Assembly: GCA_014730165.1 (NCBI GenBank) | Contig: WJIS01000096.1 | Coordinates: 1-46,681 of the forward strand | Source: Promethearchaeota archaeon | GTDB lineage: Archaea > Asgardarchaeota > Lokiarchaeia > Sigyniarchaeales > SOKP01 | DNA: 46,681 nt | Direction: 5' to 3' | Shown here: in pieces, positions 8,542 through 16,400 of the stretch | How positions within the stretch are numbered: the stretch's first letter is position 1 | Layout: each line of letters starts with the position of its first letter | The notes under the pieces: model-generated | Database searches by the model: none | Seen by the model: only the letters and a program-made list of their open reading frames with translations | Told to the model about the DNA's origin: nothing | Translations under genes and position numbers: made by a program

Positions 8542-11001
8542 TTATTTATTTGAATCAGAAGGTTCTAGTGACTTATCTAAAGGTTCATTATTTACTGGGG
8601 GTGATTTCGGTTTTATTTCTCCCAATTTTTTAGATAAAATTTCCTTTTTGGCTTTTTTACTCTTAATAATGTATGAAGTCGTAAATCCTCCCCCCGGTAT
8701 AGCGCTCATTGCTCCGATCTGGATGCTCCAAAATGTAAGTTGATTTTTAAGAGTGATTGCTGGATAAACTTGGCTAGAAAATTCAGCAGCAAGCTCTTCT
8801 GTAATCTCTCCACTCTGCTCAAACCATAAAATAGGATTAATGGTTCTATTGATCTCTGAAAAGAGGAAATTTGTAGGTTTTATATCAAAGTTGATTTGTA
8901 TTCTATTTCTTGCGTTCATCACAATCCCAGAAATTGGTTCTACATATATAGAGGTTGAATGTAACGTTGTATTTGGATTCATTCCTTGAATAGAATTGAC
9001 TAATTCGACGTTAGTTTCTAAAAAGTGAGGTTTACTCACACAAACGGGAATTCCTCTGTAACTTTCGACCATGTGTAAATTGATTAAGCCATCGGTTGTC
9101 ATATAATAATTAGGATTTGCTTCAAATGTTTCTGGAGATAACCTATAACGATTTAATTGAATTCCATAAATTGAAGCTTGACCGGTATATTTTAAATCTA
9201 CGACTCTCATTAGATCTGGTTGGAATACTTTTAATTGAGAAGTTTTACTAATTCCGGGTGAAAATTGCATTCCATTTGTACCTTGGATTTTCTCTGGATT
9301 TTCCCAAATATTAATGTAGTCTATTCCGTTATATTCAACAATCTGTTTTACTTCATTCATATTGTTAATTCCAGTTTTAATAGTATATCGCGGAGAATGA
9401 ACTTTTTCTGCTTCACTAATGTTATGACAATCTTGGAATAAATTCACTAACGCTTGGTTTCTGTCCTTATTATAATAATCCATATATGCATAAATTGCAG
9501 AATCATTTGCTCTAAAAAGCCATTCTTCAACACTTCGAGTTGTTATTGTTCCGCTATTCCATTGGTTAAGTATATATTCAATAGCATTCGGTTCCCAAGA
9601 AGATAGACTTGTGTTTATCCATTGAAGAATATGGATTAATTGGGAATCACTAAGATTAAAATAAGTTTTGATAAATTCTTTGCTTACAAGTTCACCCATT
9701 AACGCTTCAAACCATAATTGATTTGATTCATAGTCTAATCCAGTCAAAGTATAAGGATCGGTCGGATTCCAGAGAGCTTTACATTGATTAAAGGTTAATC
9801 CTGTCCTTCCACTTATATTATAGATAGGAAGATTCATTCTTACTGCATCAATAAGACTCATCAGAGGATCCTTGAAGGTTTTAATCAATCGGGAACTTTC
9901 ATGACTATTGCAGTTGGTAATATTTAAATCCGCATTATTACCATCTAAATAACCATATTGGCCATCAATATCTACTCCAATTCCACTAAGGCTACCCGAT
10001 TCATCTACTAAATTTGCTGATGATTTTCTGGTAGCTTCATCCATTGCTTCTTGGATCTCGGGATCGCTTAATATTTCAATGTTTGCATCTTCAATGGCAC
10101 CCGCCCATGCGCCTCCAGGGCGATAATTCACATTCTCTTTTAGATATGTATAATTTCCAATAAATTCCGGAAAGTAATCATTTGCCCATTCTTCATAAAA
10201 TACTTCCTCCCATGTGGGCATACCGTTTCTTAAGAAGATTTCTAACACGGATGTTTCAATAGAACCGAGCATCAATTCATAGACTTCTTTGTCGGGAAAT
10301 CCAAGAAAACCTGCCATAAGATTTTCGCATTCCTTAAGCATTTCTGTTAAAGTGTTTTCTATCCATGTGTGATTGCTAAGTTTTTCCTCCATTGATTCTA
10401 AAAAGATGGTTTTAAATTGCTTCTTAACTTGATAGAGTACAAATGGTAAGTTCAATTCTAAATAATTTCGTTCTGTTCCCCCAGCGACGTGAAATCCTCC
10501 TAATAGTCCGGGATTGATATTCGTAATATACACTTCAGATGCATTTTGCCCATGTACTTGTACGAAGTCAGAATACTCATTGAAAGAAACTTTAGTATCA
10601 TCGCTACTCGATTGGATATTGTATTTATACTTATATTCCCTATATACAAATGGTCCGATCTCCTCATAAATTGGTAGACCTCCAGCTAAAAATTCAGTTG
10701 GATTTGTTAAATTCCACATATAATATGATTTAAATTCTTTCGGAGCTCCTTCATAATTGTTGCTAATCCATTCATTATAGTCAGGATCATTTGCATTAGG
10801 TACGAGGATCTGCTCTGCTATACCCTTATTAATTTCACCTTGAATAATATTTCCCAAGAATAATCCCCCTGGAATTAATATCAAACCTAGTGCCAATAAT
10901 ATAGCTGCCGCGATTCTCCTTGATCTTTTTGGTTTTTTTATTACTGATTTCTTAATAGATTCATCTAATTCGTTAGGTACTTTTTTTTTAGATTTTGACA
11001 T
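8542..11001 (-). CDS. CD36/LIMP-2/SR-B family scavenger receptor-like membrane protein
   Basis: This 819-residue protein has CD36-family layout: a basic N-terminal tail, a membrane helix (about residues 30-52), a large ectodomain, a second membrane segment (about 753-779) and a basic cytosolic tail. Family landmarks appear in order. They are YYMWNLTNPTEF (93-104; human YFFNVTNPEE), EEIGPFVYRE (113-122; EVGPYTYRE), IQGTNGMQFSPG (human INGTDAASFPP), EPISGI (EPITGF) and PILWFEQSGEI (about 723-733; PILWLNETGTI). It is about 340 residues longer than animal CD36, mostly between the N-terminal and C-terminal conserved blocks. Twelve N-x-S/T sequons lie in the ectodomain, fitting an extracellular, glycosylated protein. 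Only five ectodomain Cys are seen, so the animal disulphide set is not conserved. Animal members bind or transport lipids and lipoproteins. A lipid-binding role here is inference. Confidence 0.85.
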   Translation of the reverse strand: MSKSKKKVPNELDESIKKSVIKKPKRSRRIAAAILLALGLILIPGGLFLGNIIQGEINKGIAEQILVPNANDPDYNEWISNNYEGAPKEFKSYYMWNLTNPTEFLAGGLPIYEEIGPFVYREYKYKYNIQSSSDDTKVSFNEYSDFVQVHGQNASEVYITNINPGLLGGFHVAGGTERNYLELNLPFVLYQVKKQFKTIFLESMEEKLSNHTWIENTLTEMLKECENLMAGFLGFPDKEVYELMLGSIETSVLEIFLRNGMPTWEEVFYEEWANDYFPEFIGNYTYLKENVNYRPGGAWAGAIEDANIEILSDPEIQEAMDEATRKSSANLVDESGSLSGIGVDIDGQYGYLDGNNADLNITNCNSHESSRLIKTFKDPLMSLIDAVRMNLPIYNISGRTGLTFNQCKALWNPTDPYTLTGLDYESNQLWFEALMGELVSKEFIKTYFNLSDSQLIHILQWINTSLSSWEPNAIEYILNQWNSGTITTRSVEEWLFRANDSAIYAYMDYYNKDRNQALVNLFQDCHNISEAEKVHSPRYTIKTGINNMNEVKQIVEYNGIDYINIWENPEKIQGTNGMQFSPGISKTSQLKVFQPDLMRVVDLKYTGQASIYGIQLNRYRLSPETFEANPNYYMTTDGLINLHMVESYRGIPVCVSKPHFLETNVELVNSIQGMNPNTTLHSTSIYVEPISGIVMNARNRIQINFDIKPTNFLFSEINRTINPILWFEQSGEITEELAAEFSSQVYPAITLKNQLTFWSIQIGAMSAIPGGGFTTSYIIKSKKAKKEILSKKLGEIKPKSPPVNNEPLDKSLEPSDSNK

Positions 11002-11229
11002 AATTCATTCTAATCTCAAATTTTTATAGAGATTGATCAATTAAAATGCTGATGATCACTATTGATCAAACATCATTAGAATATTTTTTTCATTTATTAT
11101 ATTTAAATCTTTTGCAAAAATCGATTAAAGCTTTAAAAAAATACCTATTTTTAGAATTTAGATATTTAAATAGAGGAACTTTTATTATAAAACTAAAATC
11201 TGAAATAGTGTTTGAAATGTAAATGAAAA

Positions 11230-12105
11230 TTAGGCTCTCATTTTAAAGATTAAGCTTCCTACCGGTACTTTAAATATTCTTTTCATCAGTATACATTTTG
11301 CTTTCAATAGATAAAAGAGATCTTGATTGGGAATATCAACATCATTTAATGTCTCGAAATTACCTTGCCCTTTCGAGAGAATTACATAATCTTTTGAATA
11401 GAAATATCTTTTAAATTCTGGTGTGATATCATTTAGATCAATTCCGGGTGCGCCACTTGATTCTATAACTGTTACTAGTGAAGTTAAATTAATTTTACGA
11501 GCATCTTCCATTGTCGCATCATTGATAATTGGTTTACTTCTTACAGCATAAATTATCTCCAACTCGGGATATCGATTTTTTAAGACTTCAATCATTATTT
11601 TATCAAAAACAATCTCTCCACAATTATCCCCTAAAATGAGCAATTTTTTTTTCTTTTTTAATGAATCCATAAAATCAGTATAATCATTAATAACTAAGTC
11701 ATCAGGAGTAAAAGTTTTTAAATCATTAACAAGATCAATCTTGTGTTGGCTGGCAAAATCGATAGTATTTCCCAAAGCTGAAACAACAATTGCTTCAAAA
11801 ATAGGATCCTCTTGTTTAAAGACGAATTTCTTTATTTCATCATAATAATACAACGCTAGTTCATTGTATTCTGTTTTCAACTCCTTATATGGATCTTGAA
11901 CCTGTATAAGCTCTCCAATTTTGGAGTATAGAAATTTTCCGACTATAGGTGCTGAGATTTTATCAAGATCTTGTTTTAATAAGAATTGCATTACACCCTT
12001 TTGAGTTTTAATAATCAGATCTCTACTTGTTTCAATCTCGAGGAGTTTGAATGCTTTCAGAACTTGATTTAATAAACAGCCCACACATTCAGGTTCAAGC
12101 TTCAT
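11230..12105 (-). CDS. DUF89 damage-control phosphatase (ARMT1-like)
   Basis: The 291-residue protein matches archaeal DUF89 enzymes, metal-dependent phosphatases that remove damaged or excess sugar phosphates and related metabolites. It has an N-terminal CVGC pair (Cys7, Cys10), typical of the archaeal subfamily. The metal/phosphate site segments are LGDNCGEIVFD (158-168), AVRSKPIINDAT (187-198), SSGAPGIDL (216-224) and KGQGNFETL. Length is normal. It is transcribed towards the CD36-family gene, but 228 bases separate them, so co-transcription is uncertain. Confidence 0.9.
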   Translation of the reverse strand: MKLEPECVGCLLNQVLKAFKLLEIETSRDLIIKTQKGVMQFLLKQDLDKISAPIVGKFLYSKIGELIQVQDPYKELKTEYNELALYYYDEIKKFVFKQEDPIFEAIVVSALGNTIDFASQHKIDLVNDLKTFTPDDLVINDYTDFMDSLKKKKKLLILGDNCGEIVFDKIMIEVLKNRYPELEIIYAVRSKPIINDATMEDARKINLTSLVTVIESSGAPGIDLNDITPEFKRYFYSKDYVILSKGQGNFETLNDVDIPNQDLFYLLKAKCILMKRIFKVPVGSLIFKMRA

Positions 12106-12170
12106 TTTGAGAAATAAATTCTTTAGATAGAAAAAAACGATATTGGTTTTAAATTCTATTAAACCGAAAA

Positions 12171-12185
12171 ATAAAAAAAAAAATG
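12171..12185 (-). terminator. Poly-T (minus strand) putative terminator of the MFS gene
   Basis: On the minus strand a run of about eleven T residues follows the stop of the transporter gene within 25 bases. It would suit factor-independent archaeal termination. Confidence 0.35.
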
Positions 12186-12196
12186 GAAATGAAAAA

Positions 12197-13528
12197 TTAT
12201 ACTTTTTCCATAGCTTTTTGCTTGGCTATTTTCTCTTCTTCAGTAAGCTCGACTTCCCCACGTTTTACAAAAAACATGAGTATAAATGCCAATAAAAAGA
12301 AAATTCCACACATTAGGAACATTGTGAAGGTACCAAACAGATCCAAAAGAGCACCGATAATGTATGGACCCAAGATTGCGGCTAGGACGCTAAAAAAATA
12401 ATATGCTCCTGTATATGTCCCAATCTTTTCAGCTGAAGGTGCTAATTCCCAAACAATTACAATACTATTCACATTTACGCAAGCCCATCCTAATCCAAAA
12501 ATAACTAGGGCAATTAATAAAAATGTAAGATTGGTTTGAGAAATGAATCCGAAAATCATCGCTCCCAAGATTACAACTAGACCTATTTTGATTGTCAATC
12601 TCCTACCTATCTTTCCGGCAATTATTCCACCTGGTAATGCGAATATTATGAAAGGAATTGCTACAAAATTGAATAGAAATCCCGCAGTACCTCTTGTGCC
12701 AACAATTTGAAGGCCTTCTGGACCGGCATATACCGAAAACAAGGCTTCTGCTCCTTGATATGCGATAAACCAAGCAAAGATAGCAAGTAGCATAAATAAA
12801 GTGCTCTTTTCTTTTTCGGTAACAATTTCTTTAAGACTTTGAAATATTCCTGGTTTCTTGATTCTTGGTTGAATGTCCGCTACTGTCCCTTTCCCGCCTT
12901 GTTCTGCCTCTAAGACTAATTTATAAGAATACGCATTCTCCTCCCTTACTTTCCATAATAAAATCCCTAATGCTATGACCATAATTATAGAAACAATTAT
13001 GAATACCACTTGTAATCCAATATAATCTGAAACTAGACTAAGGGTGAATGCGATGATGGAGCCAACTCCTCCCATAAGATTTATTATCGCATTAGCTTTG
13101 CTTCTATTATGCGGTCGTACGAAATCAGGCATTAACGCAACCGCTTGAGAACGATAAAAACCCATGCTAATTCCAAAGAAAAACATCCAGATTATTAAAA
13201 TCCAAATGTTAGTTCCAAAACCTGTAGGTATTAACGCAAAGAATATCGCTGCCGATATAGTTCCAATGATTATATAAGGCATTCTCCGTCCTAAACGAGT
13301 ACGGGTCGAGTCAGAGACAGAACCCATGAAGGGTTGAATAAAAACACCGATTAGATTATCAAGAGCCATCAAAACCCCAACTAAGGACCATACGGCTAAG
13401 TAATCAAATAATGCTTGATTTACTTGTGAATTATATAGACTCCAAGACACACCGGTTGTAAAAAATGCTAAGCCTATGAAAAAGGTCAATTTTAAATCTA
13501 ACTTCTGTTTTTTCTCTTCTACGCTCAT
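12197..13528 (-). CDS. MFS transporter, SLC45/sugar-symporter-like
   Basis: This 443-residue protein has about twelve membrane helices. Helix 2 and the following loop read LIGVFIQPFMGSVSD then TRTRLGRRMPYI, the GRR-PY motif of the SLC45/sucrose-proton symporter and GPH-related branch of the MFS. The second half has a matching GKIGRRLTIKIG loop. A soluble central loop of about 45 residues includes EQGGKGT. The substrate is unknown, but sugars are the usual cargo. No neighbouring gene points to a pathway. Confidence 0.85.
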   Translation of the reverse strand: MSVEEKKQKLDLKLTFFIGLAFFTTGVSWSLYNSQVNQALFDYLAVWSLVGVLMALDNLIGVFIQPFMGSVSDSTRTRLGRRMPYIIIGTISAAIFFALIPTGFGTNIWILIIWMFFFGISMGFYRSQAVALMPDFVRPHNRSKANAIINLMGGVGSIIAFTLSLVSDYIGLQVVFIIVSIIMVIALGILLWKVREENAYSYKLVLEAEQGGKGTVADIQPRIKKPGIFQSLKEIVTEKEKSTLFMLLAIFAWFIAYQGAEALFSVYAGPEGLQIVGTRGTAGFLFNFVAIPFIIFALPGGIIAGKIGRRLTIKIGLVVILGAMIFGFISQTNLTFLLIALVIFGLGWACVNVNSIVIVWELAPSAEKIGTYTGAYYFFSVLAAILGPYIIGALLDLFGTFTMFLMCGIFFLLAFILMFFVKRGEVELTEEEKIAKQKAMEKV

Positions 13529-13765
13529 TGTAAAATCAATTTTATCTTATTTTTTGTTTAATTTCCTAAAAATTGTTTACGTTAATTCTAAATATTTCAA
13601 GAACCTATAAATAATTTCTCTCAATGTATACTCGAAATTATTAGTACATTAAGAAGTTAGAGAAATGAAAGTACTTATTAAGTAAACCCCTAAATTAGGC
13701 TAGAATTACTAGATTATAGATAATTTCATATGAACTTTCATCAAATTCAGAAGGTATAATAAATA

Positions 13766-13780
13766 ATAAAAAAAAAAAGA
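13766..13780 (-). terminator. Poly-T (minus strand) putative terminator
   Basis: A T-run on the minus strand lies about 25 bases past the stop of the 50-residue protein gene. It would close the DUF5320/DtxR/small-protein group. Confidence 0.3.
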
Positions 13781-13803
13781 ATGTGGATTTTCTATTCGTA
13801 ATG

Positions 13804-13956
13804 TTATAACTTAATCTCGATGCCGATGGTTTTTATATCTTTCGGAATGCCTTTCGCTGATTTTAAATAGCCAAAAATTAAATTTTCTAACATTTCCTCC
13901 ATTAAATCATTTAGAGGAACTTCGTTTTCATTAACTTCTAATTTGACGTCTGCCAT
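13804..13956 (-). CDS. Small conserved archaeal protein, 50 residues
   Basis: ATG at 13956 opens a 50-residue frame beginning MADVKLEVNENEVPLNDLME and ending IKTIGIEIKL. From memory it resembles a small archaeal family with the pattern EVNGxxIPLNxFVEE, then GMVSSLKGV and a final IEIKI strand. Here the same order is EVNENEVPLNDLMEE, FGYLKSAKGIPKDI, IGIEIKL. Function is unknown. It lies downstream of the DtxR-type gene on the same strand (gap 167 bases). Confidence 0.6.
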   Translation of the reverse strand: MADVKLEVNENEVPLNDLMEEMLENLIFGYLKSAKGIPKDIKTIGIEIKL

Positions 13957-14123
13957 GAGTAAATGTTGGTTTAGGGAGTTTTAAAATTACTCTTTATGAT
14001 TTAAAGATAGTAAGACATCTTTATAAGAACTAGTGTTTGACTTTTATCGAATTTATAATTTATTTTTTATAGTAATTCAAATTAGATCTATAGAATTGTC
14101 TATTTTTGAGTGATTTATGCCAA

Positions 14124-14513
14124 TTAAATGAGAGACACGTTCAAATTTGATAAAGCATCTTTAACTTCACCTGTTAGATGATGTTCAATTTTGCAGCATA
14201 AATCGTCTATAATATCATCATCATCGATTTTTAAAATATTAACAAAAAAGTCTTGGAGAAGTTTATAGCTTGAAAGGATTGATTTTGCGATGTCTTTACC
14301 TTTTTGAGTTAATCGTAATGACTTTCTTGGAGACCAATCAATTAAATCCAAAGCTTTCAACTTATAGAGCATATTAGTAACAGAAGAAGGCTTGATATGC
14401 ATCATATCAGCTATATCTGAGTTTGAAACCCAGCCCCCTCTACTTGATTTAGAGATTAAATATATGGCTTTTAAATAATCCTCTTGACTTTCTCCTAATT
14501 CTAATTTTACCAT
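14124..14513 (-). CDS. DtxR/MntR-family metal-dependent regulator
   Basis: The 129-residue protein is a DtxR-family repressor. It has an N-terminal winged helix beginning ESQEDYLKAIYL, a recognition segment IKPSSVTNMLYKL (about residues 40-52), and wing SPRKSLRLTQKG. The helical dimerisation part contains CCKIEHHLT (about 106-114), with the E-H-H residues used for metal binding in MntR/DtxR. There is no SH3-like C-terminal domain. It probably senses Fe or Mn and controls metal uptake or storage. It follows the DUF5320 gene by 45 bases and may be co-transcribed. Confidence 0.88.
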   Translation of the reverse strand: MVKLELGESQEDYLKAIYLISKSSRGGWVSNSDIADMMHIKPSSVTNMLYKLKALDLIDWSPRKSLRLTQKGKDIAKSILSSYKLLQDFFVNILKIDDDDIIDDLCCKIEHHLTGEVKDALSNLNVSLI

Positions 14514-14558
14514 CTCTCTTGAATATTAATGGATTAAATAAAAAAATAAAAAGGAATA

Positions 14559-14936
14559 TTATTTTTGTTCTAATTCGGAAATGCGCTTGGATAAATCCTC
14601 AATAGCTTGTTGCATCCCATTCATTTCTGACTCTAAGTACTCTTTTTCTTGCTTTAGCATGTTTAATTGTTGTTCCTCGGTTATTGGGGCTGCTGGAGCG
14701 CTATATGTTGGTATCGGAGCGCTATAAGGAGCATATCCAGGAGCTCTCCATCCGTATCCTCTCCCCCATGCCATACCGCGTCCATATCCTCTACCTCTTC
14801 CTCGACCCCAGCCCCTTCCCAAGCCCATACCCGGACCCTTCGTGTAGCCTGGAGTGCTATATCCGGCACAATTTCCTAGACCTCTTCCGGTCATTGGTCC
14901 CATTCCATTAGGACCCGTTCTATCTCCTCTAGGCAT
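14559..14936 (-). CDS. DUF5320-type Gly/Arg-rich small protein
   Basis: The 125-residue protein starts MPRGDRTGPNGMGPMTGRG, the hallmark of DUF5320 proteins. A Gly/Arg/Trp-rich repeat region (about residues 38-65), a Pro/Ala/Tyr-rich linker, and a C-terminal coiled coil (about 87-124, heptad EKEYLESEM to LSKRISELEQK) follow. In other archaea and anaerobic bacteria such genes often sit beside NifX/NifB-type iron-molybdenum cofactor proteins, but none is seen here. Its high local G+C reflects Gly/Arg codons. Function is unknown; the adjacent metal regulator hints at metal-linked control. Confidence 0.8.
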   Translation of the reverse strand: MPRGDRTGPNGMGPMTGRGLGNCAGYSTPGYTKGPGMGLGRGWGRGRGRGYGRGMAWGRGYGWRAPGYAPYSAPIPTYSAPAAPITEEQQLNMLKQEKEYLESEMNGMQQAIEDLSKRISELEQK

Positions 14937-15165
14937 TTTTAGAAAATCATCTCCTAAATTATTTTTTTTGATTTATTCTATGTAACATTAGATGAAGAAT
15001 GTATATATATTTTATGGATAATTATTCTTTATCCTCTTTAAGTCCCATTTTAAATAAGTATGGGGGATTCTTGAAATGAATATATATTCGCAAACCCACA
15101 AAACCACCTAATAATCTTTCTAAGCATATTTTAAGATAATTATTTTTTTTTGACTAAAAGAACAT

Positions 15166-15939
15166 CTATCGAATATGATCTAAAATGAGATCATCACCTA
15201 TGGGAAGCGGCGTCTCGTTAACCACCTCTTTGATCCGATTGTAGCTGAGTTCGAGCTTAAAAAACCCGGGCGGTGGAGCAATATTTTCAATTCTCTCTAT
15301 TTGATTATAATTAAGATACAAATCATAGAGCCTTTGAATGGTTTCCAAATTCTCAATTCTCAGAATACGGTTGTTGCTTAGGTTTAAGACCTCCAATTTC
15401 GTAAGAATATTAAGTCTGATAATGCGGGATATAGTATTATAGATGAGACTGAGTTTTCTGGGTTCGGTAAAGTGCTTGATATTTTCTATTTTAGAGATGT
15501 TATTATTATCTAGGTATAAAGACCGAAGATTATGTAAAGTATCTAAATTTTCTATAGTAGAGATTTTATTATATTTTAGATCAAAATTTTTAAAATTCTT
15601 GAGGTTCTCAATATTTTCAATTTTTGCAAACCGATTATAATCAAGAGAGAGCCCAATTAGTTTTGAGAAGGATTCCACATCCTTAATTTTTAAAATTAAG
15701 TTTTGCGCAAGCGATAGATTCTTTAAATCCGTGATGTTATCGAGATGACTCATCCTTTCAAGCCCTACATTATGAATAAACAGCCTGTTGAGAGGTGTTA
15801 TTTTTTATAATCCTTTTAGAAGGGAGAGAGACGGAATATAAATAGGGGGATGTTCTCCGAATGATGGATCAATTCTTAAGAAACCTTTATCAACATAAAA
15901 TTTCCGTCCATTAAATTCTACAAATTGTTTCTCTGTCAT
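15166..15939 (-). pseudogene. SDS22-type LRR gene with in-frame stop and truncated 3' end
   Basis: ATG at 15939 opens MTEKQFVEFNGRKFYVDKG, the N-terminus of the intact homologue starting at 25129. The frame hits a TAA at 15805-15807 (codon 45) and then continues without any frameshift through about seven 22-residue repeats (LxxLxLxxNxIxxIEN). These include SLYLDNNNISKIEN, and the frame ends at LDHIR. The intact copy continues for another 100 residues after LDH, so the 3' end is missing too. The first ATG after the stop is at 15753 and could give a 195-residue capless LRR protein. Bases 15478-15570 are almost identical to 24811-24900 while flanking parts are more diverged, suggesting gene conversion. 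Confidence 0.75.
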
Positions 15940-15985
15940 TTTGCTTATCAATTATATTATAAATATTATTTGATTAATAGTATAA

Positions 15986-16219
15986 TTATATTAAAGACAC
16001 TTTCTTCGAGTTTTCACAGAATTTATCCGAATTCAGCGCCCACATACCTAATTTGGGCATCGATGAGAGTAACATCATAGGAAGGTAAATGCACATAACA
16101 ATCCCTTTCATCGTTTTTACCTGTAGTTTTTCTCCGGTTATATAATTTTCGCAGTATATCTCGGAATTATATTTTTTCCACCCATCACTTTCCTTGTCAA
16201 GAAGATCATATGTTTCCAT
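15986..16219 (-). CDS. Shortened paralogue of the small cassette membrane protein
   Basis: This 77-residue product (METYDLLDKESDGW...) aligns with the 119-residue protein ending at 25176 but lacks about 38 residues after GW. The matched end runs YCENYITGEK, a hydrophobic segment GIVMCIYLPMMLLSSM, then LGMWALNS. The deletion is in frame. It may be a decayed copy. It is divergent from the PIRL-type LRR gene, and its 5' region is the same duplicated block. Confidence 0.5.
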   Translation of the reverse strand: METYDLLDKESDGWKKYNSEIYCENYITGEKLQVKTMKGIVMCIYLPMMLLSSMPKLGMWALNSDKFCENSKKVSLI

Positions 16220-16370
16220 TATGGTAACTATACAACCGCATCCTAATAATTTCCATAAGATTTCGCATAGCGAGTTTTGGTTGCATCATCAAATACCAAA
16301 TTTAGTTATCTACCATTTGTTAAGTAGTGGATTGCAATTTTATTATATTTTATTCAGAATTAATTAGACT

Positions 16371-16382
16371 TTTATAATATAA
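16371..16382 (+). promoter_or_regulatory. TATA-like box before the long PIRL-type LRR gene
   Basis: TTTATAATATAA lies 18-30 bases before the ATG at 16401. The same element, with two base changes, precedes the copy-B gene at 21671-21683. The spacing suggests a very short leader. Confidence 0.4.
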
Positions 16383-16400
16383 GTTGATTTAAAATTATAT

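Noticed and set aside
14667-14911. Open frames on both strands overlapping the Gly/Arg-rich gene
   Set aside because: They are shadows of the repetitive, G+C-richer DUF5320 coding sequence and lack sensible protein composition.
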